From contig NZ_CP121445.1 in assembly GCF_029689925.1 (NCBI RefSeq), forward strand, positions 3,146,501 to 3,210,500: 64,000 bases of DNA. Direction: 5' to 3'. Both the position numbers and the translations under genes were made by a program. The notes below the pieces were generated by a model. The model saw nothing but the letters and a program-made list of their open reading frames with translations. It had not been told where the DNA came from and made no database searches. Positions 39,001 to 46,926 of the stretch are shown in pieces. This DNA comes from Anaerocolumna sp. AGMB13025. Its GTDB lineage: Bacteria; Bacillota; Clostridia; Lachnospirales; Lachnospiraceae. Numbering within the stretch: position 1 is the stretch's first letter; each line of letters opens with the position of its first letter.

Positions 39001-40616
39001 ATTATTATTGTACGAATTGCTTTTATTCTGACTTTGAGTCAGAGGAAGTAAGAGCCTATGCGGGTAGTTCCGGGTGTGACATGCCGGATAAAACCTGCCC
39101 GGTCTGCGGACAGCCCTTAAGCAAAGACGGACATGATATCCCTTTTGAAACCTTCTTAGGGTTTAATGGAGATAAAGAGCCGGATATTGACCTTAACTTC
39201 TCCGGTGAATATCAGAGTAAGGCCCACGATTATACGGAAGTCATATTCGGTCAGGGGCATACCTTCCGTGCCGGAACAATTGGTACACTTGCGGATAAAA
39301 CCGCTTATGGTTATGTCCTTAAGTATTATGAGGAGAGAGGGCAGCACAGGAGAAGAGCAGAAATTGAACGTATCGTTTCCGGCTGTGTGGGAGTAAGAAG
39401 AACGACCGGACAGCATCCCGGTGGAATCATTGTACTTCCCCATGGAGAGGAGATTTATTCCTTTACACCGGTACAGCACCCGGCTAATGATATGACCACG
39501 AAGACCATAACCACCCACTTTGATTACCACTCCATTGACCATAACCTGCTAAAACTTGATATCTTAGGACACGATGATCCTACGATGATTCGTATGTTAG
39601 AGGATTTAACAGGATTGGATGCAAAAACCATAAGGCTTGATGATGAAAAGGTTTTATCCTTATTTGATAATTTAAGTGCGTTAGAAATAAAACCGGAGGA
39701 TATCGGGGGCTGCGATTTAGGCTGTCTTGGTATTCCGGAATTTGGAACGGATTTCGTTATGCAGATGCTTCGGGATACGAAACCTAAAAACTTTTCCGAT
39801 CTGGTTCGAATTTCCGGACTTTCCCATGGTACCGACGTATGGTTAAACAACGCCCAGACTTTAATAACCGAAGGAAAATGTACACTTGCTACAGCAATCT
39901 GTACCCGTGATGATATTATGACTTATTTGATTCATCAGGGAGTGGACAGCGGTCATTCCTTTAAAATCATGGAAAGTGTTCGTAAGGGTAAGGGACTTAG
40001 TCCTGAGATGGAAGAGGAAATGCTTGCAGAAGGCGTGCCGGACTGGTATATCTGGTCCTGTAAACGGATTAAGTATATGTTCCCCAAAGCCCATGCGGCG
40101 GCTTATGTTATGATGGCCTTTCGTATAGCGTATTTTAAGGTATATTATCCGTTGGCTTATTATGCGGCATATTTTAGTATCCGTGCCTCTGCTTTTAATT
40201 ATGAATTGATGTGTCTTGGCAGTGAGAGGCTGGAACGTTATATGGCGGACTATAAACGGCGCAGCAATGAATTGTCCAAAAAGGAACAGGATGTTTTAAA
40301 GGATATGAAGATAGTCCAGGAGATGTATGCCAGAGGTTTTGAATTTATGCCCATTGATATTTATACGGCTAAAGCCCATCATTTTCAGATTATTGATGGT
40401 AAGTTAATGCCGTCTTTAAGCACGATTGACGGACTTGGAGACAAGGCTGCTGATGGGGTGGTGGATGCGGTTAAGGATGGCAAGTTTTTATCCAGGGATG
40501 ATTTTAGGAGTCGGTGCAAGGTTAGTTCTACAGTTGTAGACTTGATGGCTGACTTAAATTTATTTGGGGATTTGCCGATTTCTAATCAGATTTCTTTGAT
40601 GGACTTTTTGCAATAG
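36084..40616 (+). CDS. polC: DNA polymerase III alpha subunit, PolC type
   Basis: PolC is the main replicative polymerase of low-GC Gram-positive bacteria. The 1510-residue protein has an N-terminal domain, a charged linker (about 215-260), an OB-fold (about 290-380), a PHP domain opening with VELHAHTMMSDMD near residue 390, an inserted 3'-5' exonuclease (FDIETTGFG near 488), the remaining PHP part, a cysteine zinc site (CTNC, CPVCG) and the polymerase core with catalytic DIDLNFSG near 1034. It ends with the helix-hairpin-helix and C-terminal domains. The start is ATG 36084 behind AAAAGGGG. It is slightly longer than B. subtilis PolC because of the linker. Confidence 0.96.
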   Translation: MGMLFFEVFDQLTNLPSELANQFKEVLVDKVSVSKSTAEVKIYMQSSRLIQRTNIKKMEFQLKKQLFATAPNNIVLWENYILSAQYTPEKLFHIYRDSILEEFRERSILEYNIFELAEISFEGNIICFKCEENFLIRKVSGGFITYLTDLYRNRFNYEVSVRFEFFEPEVVEEAGEEYEFVTREGVKVLNPNSSGYSSTEQNLADDLAATAYMQEVKETNSYGGEVQTAKETRNDKTTKESGNDKGAKNKGAFDKSKYSYKKTINDPDTIYGKGFEGDTVPIADVQDEIGEVVIRGKIINVESRELRNEKTIIIFTITDFTDSIQGKIFIKTEEAAEVIGVLKKGQFIKLKGMALMDKYDHEVTIGSIVGIKTIPSFTTIKLDNSPVKRVELHAHTMMSDMDAVVDAKDLVKRAFAWGHKAVAITDHGVVQSFPEANHALSKRDYPESEWERLKEFKVIYGVEAYLVDDLKEVVVNQKGQSLDDSYIVFDIETTGFGPVKDKIIEIGAVKVVNGTIIDKFSTFINPEIPIPYEIEELTGIKDEMVLDYPTIDIILPRFLEFCEGSALVAHNANFDVSFITKKSEELGIATDFTVIDTVGLARILLPDLSRYKLNVVAKALGISLENHHRAVDDAGATAEIFVKFVVMLKEKNVMSIDEINTMGRLSPEAIKKMPTYHAIILAQNDIGRVNLYKLISLSHLEYYSKRPRIPKSLFMENREGLLIGSACEAGELYQAILREQPPEEINRLVNFYDYLEIQPLGNNDFMIRSDKININSREELMDINRRIIKLGEEFNKLVVATCDVHFMDPEDEIYRRIIMAGKGFKDADDQAPLYYRTTEEMLEEFMYLGRDKAYEVVVTNTNKVADMIEKISPVRPDKCPPVIEDSDKTLREICYNKAHSMYGPNLPKQVEERLEHELHSIITNGFAVMYIIAQKLVWKSNEDGYLVGSRGSVGSSFVATMSGITEVNPLAAHYYCTNCFYSDFESEEVRAYAGSSGCDMPDKTCPVCGQPLSKDGHDIPFETFLGFNGDKEPDIDLNFSGEYQSKAHDYTEVIFGQGHTFRAGTIGTLADKTAYGYVLKYYEERGQHRRRAEIERIVSGCVGVRRTTGQHPGGIIVLPHGEEIYSFTPVQHPANDMTTKTITTHFDYHSIDHNLLKLDILGHDDPTMIRMLEDLTGLDAKTIRLDDEKVLSLFDNLSALEIKPEDIGGCDLGCLGIPEFGTDFVMQMLRDTKPKNFSDLVRISGLSHGTDVWLNNAQTLITEGKCTLATAICTRDDIMTYLIHQGVDSGHSFKIMESVRKGKGLSPEMEEEMLAEGVPDWYIWSCKRIKYMFPKAHAAAYVMMAFRIAYFKVYYPLAYYAAYFSIRASAFNYELMCLGSERLERYMADYKRRSNELSKKEQDVLKDMKIVQEMYARGFEFMPIDIYTAKAHHFQIIDGKLMPSLSTIDGLGDKAADGVVDAVKDGKFLSRDDFRSRCKVSSTVVDLMADLNLFGDLPISNQISLMDFLQ

Positions 40617-40721
40617 GTTTTTATAGATTTTACGATGGACGTAAAGGATATGGACTTAGGAAATAGACTTTATAAAAATGGATTCTTAGGTAATGGACGC
40701 TTTGCCTTGGGGTGTGTTGAT
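40617..40721. other. Short spacer after polC
   Basis: About 100 bases with no gene and no clear terminator. The large foldback element begins directly after it. Confidence 0.3.
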
Positions 40722-40981
40722 AATAGCCGGAGGGTGAGTTGCCTGTTTTGTGTTGGGGAAGGAACCGGGAGGGTTCTAATGAACGGATTGCTGCTTAGAA
40801 CATCCCTGAAAAACAGAAACTCACCCTGTGCCGGTTTTATTTGATTGGTATATGTAAGGTTGTGGCGGCACAGGGTTCAGACAGTCTGTTTTTTAGGGAT
40901 TGGCGCAGCCATCCGTGCATAAGAACCCTTTGCCCGGTTCCTTCAATTCACACAAAACAGGCAACTCACCCTCCGGCTATT
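40722..40981. repeat. 260-base foldback (giant imperfect hairpin) after polC
   Basis: The outer 32 bases, starting AATAGCCGGAGGGTGAGTTG, match the reverse complement of the right end (40950-40981) exactly. Pairing then continues inward with small interruptions through AAGGAACCGGG, AGGGTTCT, ACGGAT, CATCCCT, AAAACAG and CCCTGTGCC, up to 40832 on the left and from 40867 on the right. The loop is about 34 bases. No transposase gene and no target duplication are visible. It could be a non-autonomous mobile element or a long structured RNA. Confidence 0.85.
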
Positions 40982-41002
40982 TTGGGTTAGGTTGTGAGGC
41001 AA

Positions 41003-41375
41003 AGCTGGGTTTTTCATTTGGCTTTGGGTTTTCATTAGGCTTTGGTTATTTTATAAGGCTTTGGTTATTTCTTTTGCATTAGTTATACTTTGGCATTGGT
41101 TTATTTCTTTTGCATTGGTTATTCTTTTGCATTGTTTATACTTTGGCATTGGTTTATTTCTTTTGCATTGGCTATTCTTTGGCATTGGTTTATTTCTTTT
41201 GCATTGGTTATACTTTGGCATTGGTTATTCTTTTGCATTGGTTATTTCTTTGGCATTGGTTATTTCTTTTGCTTTGATTATTCGATTGGTTTTTTTTATT
41301 AATTGATTTGAGTATTCCTTTGGTTTTGGTTATTGATTTAATTTTGCTATTCGTTTGGTTTTGATTATTCATTTT
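41003..41375. repeat. T-rich degenerate tandem repeat
   Basis: About twenty degenerate copies of units such as TTTTGCATTGGTTATTC and TTTGGCATTGG fill this stretch next to the foldback. Frames through it read as repeats of Phe, Ala, Leu, Val and Ile but have no ribosome site, so it is not called a gene. Confidence 0.8.
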
Positions 41376-41513
41376 GTTATGGCAATAATATTAGTCTTCG
41401 CTAATGATTTAATCATTGTATTGTAATCATGGCTATTGAGTATATCTGGAAGCATGTGGATAGTCATATTGCGTCTATTTTTAAAACTTTTTGAAAAATT
41501 ATAAAAATAGTGC

Positions 41514-41542
41514 TTGCATTCTTTCTCAAAATGTAGTAGAAT
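41514..41542 (+). promoter_or_regulatory. Promoter of tRNA-Glu
   Basis: TTGCAT (41514-41519) and TAGAAT (41537-41542) are spaced by 17 bases and end 14 bases before the tRNA. Confidence 0.75.
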
Positions 41543-41556
41543 ACTTATTGTTGTAA

Positions 41557-41628
41557 GGCTCATTGGTCAAGTGGTCAAGATGTGGCATTCTCAGTGCTGA
41601 GACAGGGGTTCGACTCCCCTATGAGCTG
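41557..41628 (+). tRNA. tRNA-Glu (anticodon CTC)
   Basis: The acceptor arms GGCTCAT and ATGAGCT pair (first pair G-U), the D arm reads TTGGTCAAGTGGTCAAGA, the anticodon arm is TGGCA-TTCTCAG-TGCTG with anticodon CTC, and the T arm is AGGGG-TTCGACT-CCCCT. CCA is not encoded. It stands alone with its own promoter and a terminator at 41703. Confidence 0.9.
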
Positions 41629-41702
41629 TTTAATAGAAACGGTAAATGATATTGTGGTACAAATAACAGTATAAAATGATTAACTTAAGTGTTAAAAGAA
41701 GA

Positions 41703-41731
41703 GTCTTACCTAACAAGTAAGGCTTTTTTTA
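41703..41731 (+). terminator. Intrinsic terminator downstream of tRNA-Glu
   Basis: GTCTTAC (41703-41709) pairs with GTAAGGC (41717-41723), followed by eight T. Confidence 0.78.
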
Positions 41732-41845
41732 ATGTTTATAACACATTTTATTACATTATCTTATTGCAAAATTATTACATAAAAGATAAAATTATTTTAT
41801 AGTATTAAAATTATTTTTATCAATTAATATGAGGAGGAAATGGAG

Positions 41846-42043
41846 ATGGAGAAATTTGAATACAAAACACTTTTTACTGATGCCAAGGGAGTATTTGGTG
41901 GTAAGGTTGATCAACACTCATTCCAAAATGATTTGAATGAATTAGGTTTACAGGGATGGGAATTAGTAAATACAGTTGCCGCTGCTCAAAGTTATGGTAG
42001 CACAAGATGGATCGTCTCCATATTCAAACGTAAGATACAATAA
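41846..42043 (+). CDS. Small DUF4177-like protein
   Basis: The 65-residue protein reads MEKFEYKTLFTD...LNELGLQGWELVNTV...ISIFKR-like end, the pattern of DUF4177 proteins, which are small soluble proteins of unknown role built around a GWELV motif. GAGGAGG lies 8 bases before ATG 41846; an ATG at 41840 is too close to that site. No operon partner is clear. Confidence 0.75.
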   Translation: MEKFEYKTLFTDAKGVFGGKVDQHSFQNDLNELGLQGWELVNTVAAAQSYGSTRWIVSIFKRKIQ

Positions 42044-42203
42044 TTCCATGCGGAAACTTAGCAAACAAAATGTATATATGTTTCAGAAAATTAATTATGG
42101 AGTATGGAGTATGTCCAGTATTGGTGAAAAGTTAAATCCAGATGGAGAGTGGATTTTGTTTTAAATATATACTAAATGTATTACTAGTCAGGATGTGATA
42201 AAA

Positions 42204-43568
42204 ATGAAATATAAAGCACGAATAATTTTTATATTAATTATAATACTCTGCATTACTTCTAAGACTTATGTATCTGCAGCAATAATGAAACAAGCTGTAG
42301 ACTCTGACGGCACTGTAACTTATTATGTATCAAATAAAGAAGACAGATTTCTGGCATTTCATAGTATGTTTGCAAGAATGGAAGTTAGAAGCAAAATAAT
42401 ATATACCAATAAATATATAGGAGATCCCAATAATTTTTATGATTACATCAATTACAGATATTCTTTTCAAGATAATGTAATTGGGGCGTTTAATGGAATA
42501 GGAAATTTTTCAGGAACTGGATTTTATAATGATAACAATACCTTTATCTATGAATTTTATTATTACGAAACACCTGAACAATCAAATTATGTGTATCATC
42601 AAATTCGGGATGCCATAAAAAATAATATTAGTAATTTGAAGTCTGATTATCAAAAAGCTTATTTTGCATATAATTGGGTGTTAGATAACACAAAGACAGA
42701 TTATAGTATGAGCAATTATTCAGCTTACAGTGGTATAGCTGGAGAGGGTACAGTATGTCAGGGATATTCAACCTTATATGCTGCAATAGCCAAAGAATTG
42801 GGCTTAGATTGTCAGATTATTTTTGGCGGAGTTAATGGTTCTTCTACAAATCATGCTTGGAATGCAATAAAGTTAGATGGTAAATGGTACTGTATCGATT
42901 CAACATGGGGAGATACAGAGAGCCGGGATAAATATTTTTTAGTTACGAAAGATGTTTTATCATCAAGAGAATATGGGTATCATATTTCAGATATGTATGA
43001 GGAATATAATAAGGCGGGTGAAATCTTTGCAACGGAAAATTACAATACGGCTGCTGCAAGTTCTTCTAATTATGTTATGCCATCAGTATATAATATAATA
43101 ATGGATGTATTTAAATATAATAAATTAGATATTGGAGAGGGGTATAGCTTTATGGTAAGTAATCCTGATCATATTCCGATTTCATTTAAAAGTGATAATC
43201 CAAATATAGCAAGGGTCAATGCTGATGGGATTATTACCGGAGTATCTAAGGGGACAACTACAATATCTGGTTATAATGATACAATGCAATTTTCACAAAG
43301 TTGCGTGATAACAGTGTCTGATAAAAAGAATGATACAAAATTATCAAAAGATACTATTAAATTAAAAAAGGCGGATTCATTTAAACTAAAGGTTAGTAAT
43401 GCATTAAATCATTCAAAATTTACATGGTCATCGTCAAATGTATCTGTAGCAAAAGTATCTAAATCAGGAACAGTAACCGGCGTATCGACTGGCAGTTGTG
43501 TAATTACTTGTACCGTAACCAATGGAACAAGTAATGTAGTTTTAAAATGCAAGGTAACAATAAAATAA
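42204..43568 (+). CDS. Secreted transglutaminase-like protein with two bacterial Ig-like domains
   Basis: The 454-residue protein has a signal peptide (about residues 1-27, ending VSAA). The middle holds a transglutaminase-like cysteine peptidase core: Cys in GTVCQGYSTLYAA, His in STNHAWNAIKLDG and Asp in WYCIDSTWGD. Two BIG2-type Ig-like domains follow, about residues 290-375 and 380-454, each with an ITGVSKGTTTI or VTGVSTGSCVI strand. Such proteins act on or bind the cell surface; the substrate is unknown. ATG 42204 has AGGA 10 bases upstream. Codon use is more AT-rich than in the neighbours, which may mean transfer. Confidence 0.82.
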   Translation: MKYKARIIFILIIILCITSKTYVSAAIMKQAVDSDGTVTYYVSNKEDRFLAFHSMFARMEVRSKIIYTNKYIGDPNNFYDYINYRYSFQDNVIGAFNGIGNFSGTGFYNDNNTFIYEFYYYETPEQSNYVYHQIRDAIKNNISNLKSDYQKAYFAYNWVLDNTKTDYSMSNYSAYSGIAGEGTVCQGYSTLYAAIAKELGLDCQIIFGGVNGSSTNHAWNAIKLDGKWYCIDSTWGDTESRDKYFLVTKDVLSSREYGYHISDMYEEYNKAGEIFATENYNTAAASSSNYVMPSVYNIIMDVFKYNKLDIGEGYSFMVSNPDHIPISFKSDNPNIARVNADGIITGVSKGTTTISGYNDTMQFSQSCVITVSDKKNDTKLSKDTIKLKKADSFKLKVSNALNHSKFTWSSSNVSVAKVSKSGTVTGVSTGSCVITCTVTNGTSNVVLKCKVTIK

Positions 43569-43655
43569 TTCAGTGGCATCAATAGGAATAGGAGCGTTTT
43601 ACTCTAAAATTCTTAGTAAAGTATTGATATATAAGGCAGGTAATTGCGAAACTCC

Positions 43656-43684
43656 ATTCTTGCATTTTAATACAATGCAAGAAT
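43656..43684 (+). terminator. Hairpin after the transglutaminase-like gene
   Basis: ATTCTTGCATT (43656-43666) pairs perfectly with AATGCAAGAAT (43674-43684) around 7 bases. The tail is not T-rich, so it is a weak terminator candidate. Confidence 0.5.
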
Positions 43685-43778
43685 CTATAGGAATAATTGA
43701 TGATGTAATAATATACCAAAGCAAGTTATAATAGAGGTATCAATTTAATCGTCTGATTTTATTCAAAGGAGAAAACAT

Positions 43779-43946
43779 ATGAAAAAGATAAGCGTATATG
43801 TATTAGAACAAACTGAGAATGCAGCTGATAATGTACTTAGTGCCCCATATGAAAAATTAGCCGCATGGTTATGGGATCATGATCTGGAAGTAGTTAATAT
43901 TCTGTGTGAAGATGTTGAGGATGAAGAGGCTATCAAAGAGATATAA
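43779..43946 (+). CDS. Small acidic hypothetical protein
   Basis: A 55-residue frame starts MKKISVYVLEQTENAADNVL and ends in an acidic stretch CEDVEDEEAIKEI. AAAGGAG lies 6 bases before the ATG and a strong terminator follows, so a complete small transcription unit is present: TATAAT at about 43725, gene and terminator. I do not recognise a family. Confidence 0.6.
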   Translation: MKKISVYVLEQTENAADNVLSAPYEKLAAWLWDHDLEVVNILCEDVEDEEAIKEI

Positions 43947-43975
43947 ATAAAGTATCAATTACATAAGCAGTTAAT

Positions 43976-44037
43976 AATCCCGGAAGTATTGGTGCAGTCT
44001 AACCTTTTGCATTGACTTTACTTCCGGGATTTTTTTC
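43976..44037 (+). terminator. Strong terminator after the small acidic gene
   Basis: AATCCCGGAAGTA (43976-43988) pairs perfectly with TACTTCCGGGATT (44019-44031), followed by TTTTTT. Confidence 0.85.
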
Positions 44038-44179
44038 ATTTAACTATAACATTGGTACCAGGTACGGTAGAATTCAAACTAATTTCATGTGAGAGGGTTT
44101 CAAATTCGGTATAAACTTGAATAACGAATGCTTTCATATTCTTTATATTATTAAATAGTGCGTTGCAGTCTTTATTCAT
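44036..44179 (-). CDS. Possible 47-residue peptide overlapping the chitinase stop
   Basis: The ATG overlaps the last codons of the chitinase gene in an ATGAATAA arrangement, which can allow reinitiation. The frame reads MNKDCNALFNNIKNMKAFVI and continues to TGTNVIVK-like end at a TGA. There is no clear ribosome site and no known family. It may be spurious. Confidence 0.28.
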   Translation of the reverse strand: MNKDCNALFNNIKNMKAFVIQVYTEFETLSHEISLNSTVPGTNVIVK

Positions 44180-45587
44180 TAAAATTTTCCCGTACCTTTT
44201 CACCAATTGCATTTAACAGGCTTTTACTTAAATCCGTAGTATCCTGGGAAAGTTCCCAGATCATAATACCGCCTACATTGTCGCAAGCCCACTGGGTTTT
44301 TGCCTTAATGGTAGGGATTCCGTTGTAATATGCCTGCATACCATTTATTATGGATACGTCTGTATTATAGGCATTGGGATTGGCAGTAAGGATATCTGAA
44401 TAGGATGCCCAGGAAGGTCTGCCGTAAAATGGTACGCCTAAGACTACTTTAGACGCCGGCATATGTCTGGTGTCCCGCCAGTATTTTGCAGACAGGACGG
44501 CAAAATCGTAGGTGGAATGTCTGATGCCGTCTCCGCCGTCATAAGCCATAACATTAAACCAGTCTACGGTGTTGATAACCGTATCAGTTTGTGCAGCGGA
44601 ATCCCAATATACAACACCGTCAGGAGTAACACCGCTTAAAACGGCTGCGGTCAAAAGCATATTATTTTCATTTAGTTTGCTTCTTAAATATACCATCAGA
44701 TTTGTATAGCGGGTTTTACTGTCCCCGTCTGTTCTTGGGTGTTCCCAGTCGATGTCCACCCCGTCGAAACCGTATTGTTTTGCCATTGCTACAATAGAAT
44801 TACCAAATTTAACTATCTTGTCCTGGGTTTCGGTAGCTGATATAAAGGTAGATTCCAGGGGTGTTCCATTATAAGACCAGCCTCCGACTGCTAATAGTAC
44901 CTTAACGCCGTTTTGATGTGCTTTTTGTATGATTTGTGTTGCGGCAGAGGAATTTTCTAAGGGCAGCAAGGAACCATCACTGGTTGGAATGGCAAATGCA
45001 TAATTTATATGGGTCAGATTATTATACTGTATGGTATTGATTTTCCCGGGTTCCCAACTGGGATAGTATCCAACTACTTTAAAGCCGGTGGGAAGGGGAT
45101 TTGTTGGGTCAGTAGGATCAGTAGGGTCTGTTGGGTCAGTGGGGTCTGTACTGGATATCAGCTCCCAGACATCAGCGCTTCCCGGAGTTTCACCTCTTGT
45201 CCACCATTTTGCTTTGTAGTTATGTCCGTTATAGGAAACCATATCCCCGCCTACATAAGCTTTCGTGCTGTTCCAGGCTTCATAGGAACCATTCGGCTCA
45301 GAGATAAGTTGCCAGACATCAGCGGTGCCAGGGACTTCCCCTTGTGTCCACCATTTTGCCTTATAGGTTAGACCATTATAAGTAACCATATCCCCGCTTA
45401 CATAGACCTTACTGTTTTCCCACGGGGAATAAGCTGTTGTTAGATTAACTGCTTTCGCATCCGGAAGGACAGAATAACTACCTGTATTTGTAGTTAAAGC
45501 GTTTGCCTGTAATAAAGACGGATGGATGAGAGCTGCTATTAATACCAGAATAACCATACCTATAAACTTCGTTCTTTTTCTTAACAT
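44172..45587 (-). CDS. Secreted GH18 chitinase with two carbohydrate-binding modules
   Basis: The 471-residue protein starts with a signal peptide (about 1-30, ending LLQANA). Two similar modules of about 45 residues follow (each with YNG..YKAKWW and a W(E/Q)LI end), of the CBM5/12 chitin-binding type. A linker of DPT repeats joins them to a GH18 barrel with the catalytic DGVDIDWEHP; the last Glu is the acid. It should cleave chitin outside the cell. AAGGAAGG lies 7 bases before the ATG. A possible c-di-GMP riboswitch lies 165-300 bases upstream on the same strand. Confidence 0.92.
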   Translation of the reverse strand: MLRKRTKFIGMVILVLIAALIHPSLLQANALTTNTGSYSVLPDAKAVNLTTAYSPWENSKVYVSGDMVTYNGLTYKAKWWTQGEVPGTADVWQLISEPNGSYEAWNSTKAYVGGDMVSYNGHNYKAKWWTRGETPGSADVWELISSTDPTDPTDPTDPTDPTNPLPTGFKVVGYYPSWEPGKINTIQYNNLTHINYAFAIPTSDGSLLPLENSSAATQIIQKAHQNGVKVLLAVGGWSYNGTPLESTFISATETQDKIVKFGNSIVAMAKQYGFDGVDIDWEHPRTDGDSKTRYTNLMVYLRSKLNENNMLLTAAVLSGVTPDGVVYWDSAAQTDTVINTVDWFNVMAYDGGDGIRHSTYDFAVLSAKYWRDTRHMPASKVVLGVPFYGRPSWASYSDILTANPNAYNTDVSIINGMQAYYNGIPTIKAKTQWACDNVGGIMIWELSQDTTDLSKSLLNAIGEKVRENFNE

Positions 45588-45670
45588 AGAGATACCTTCC
45601 TTTTCTTAAATTAAACTGTTAATTTACCTGCATACTCTTATGAATCATTGGGACTGTCCGAGTGTTTCTT

Positions 45671-45700
45671 TGTCTGGCCTTAATATAAGTCTGCCAGACA
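45671..45700 (-). other. Hairpin in the chitinase leader
   Basis: TGTCTGGC (45671-45678) and GCCAGACA (45693-45700) form a perfect 8-base stem. It lies between the possible riboswitch and the chitinase start and could be part of its expression platform; there is no T run. Confidence 0.4.
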
Positions 45701-45751
45701 GCGTAAGTTAATTAAAGCTTCTCTGAAAAAGGATTATAATTGTATGATTTT

Positions 45752-45889
45752 CCAATGCCCTCCTTTCGGTTCCTGTGCATACCAGACTGTAATACAATTG
45801 GTCCCAAGTTTATGTAAATTACAGCCAGCTTTGCACCTTGCTTACGGACATAAAATCCGTACCGGTATTCCCATCGTGCATAGGGGTAG
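45752..45889 (-). ncRNA. Possible c-di-GMP-I (GEMM) riboswitch upstream of the chitinase
   Basis: Read on the minus strand, the order of conserved pieces resembles GEMM-I: GCAC then GGGAATACC, a hairpin arm ACGGA/TCCGT, GGTGCAAAGC (GEMM: GGACGCAAAGC), a long stem CTGGCTGTAAT/ATTACAGTCTGG, and GGTATGCACAGGAACCGA (GEMM: GGTAGGTAGCGGGGTTACCGA). Chitinases are known GEMM targets and a PilZ protein lies nearby. Several consensus bases differ, so this needs a covariance-model test. Confidence 0.45.
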
Positions 45890-46085
45890 TTACAAATTAA
45901 CTTTGCCTTGAATGGAAGTAAATGTCAATTGTATTACTTGTTAATTTTTGACTTTACTTGTGGTTTGTAGGTAAAAAACTAAAAGGCAATATGACCAAAA
46001 TTCAAATCCAAAAAGCTAAAAGGAAAAAAGGGCATAAAAAAAGATAAATAAGTTTACACTATTTATCTTTTATAGACCGATATGC

Positions 46086-46343
46086 TTATTGGTAAGTATC
46101 ATGATGCTTGTCGGAATTCCTTGTTACATAGCTGGAACATAAAACGTGACATTTCTTACGGGTAAGACTCTTAGTATTACCGGATTGTATAAAACGGTAG
46201 TATAAATGATCCAGAATCTTATTAACGATTAAGCCCATAATAATAAGGGCAATCACCCAGGGTAAAAAGCTTTCAAAAGGTGTTAAGAAAAATTTAATAT
46301 ATGAATTCCAGATAAATTCTTTTGTTAAAATTTCAGTTAACAT
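46086..46343 (-). CDS. Small single-helix membrane protein
   Basis: The 85-residue protein has one clear membrane helix, about residues 24-46 (FESFLPWVIALIIMGLIVNK), and a basic, Cys- and His-containing tail. AAGGAGG lies 7 bases before the ATG, which makes it a likely real gene. The family is not recognised. It is not close to another minus-strand gene. Confidence 0.55.
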   Translation of the reverse strand: MLTEILTKEFIWNSYIKFFLTPFESFLPWVIALIIMGLIVNKILDHLYYRFIQSGNTKSLTRKKCHVLCSSYVTRNSDKHHDTYQ

Positions 46344-46926
46344 ATTCTACCTCCTTACTAAACGTAAAGATTTGTTGCAAAATTCCAGTTTTATGGACAT
46401 GAGTCCGGATATGGTAATGGTTTGAGCTGCTCCGGAATTATGTAAGAATTTATGAACTTACAACAATTCATTTCTAGTTACTAACAGTATAAATTAAAAA
46501 TGGTAAACTGTAAAGTTAGAAATTTATTAAAATGAAAATTTTAGTAACCGAAACAGAAAAATTTTTATCCGTTATTAAGAATTGATTATAATTCCTTCAG
46601 AGTATAGCAGCCGTTTTGCAGTGCCGCGGATATTATGTGTTGATTTTTCTTACAAGGTCCATAGTCAGGACACATCTTAGGCACACTGGACGGACGAAAT
46701 AATCTGCCTTATCAGGAATAATACCAGACTTTACAGAGTATTCAAGGTCTCTAATCAGTGGTGAAGGCTTATTGGCTTCTATCTATTGTTGTTTAACTGT
46801 CGCACAATCTGCGAAAAATATCATAAAATGAAGATTTTTATCTAAAAGTTATAACTGGATAACCCCTGTTATTGCATTGTATAATTACCTGTCTTATGGT
46901 AAAATTCGCATAGGAGGGTGGGAGTT
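46344..46926. other. Gene-poor region before the PilZ gene
   Basis: About 580 bases. On the minus strand a 45-codon open stretch near 46620-46765 reads EYSVKSGIIPDKADYF...CLRC..., which could be a gene remnant, but it has no start or ribosome site and no family I know. A TATAAT at 46880-46885 may be the -10 box of the PilZ gene. Confidence 0.35.

Noticed and set aside
40635..41082. Two short plus-strand frames after polC
   Set aside because: They cover the arms of the foldback and have no ribosome site or family match.
41061..41306. Hydrophobic repeat protein in the T-rich region
   Set aside because: Two overlapping frames give the same repeats, which shows they come from DNA repeats; no ribosome site.
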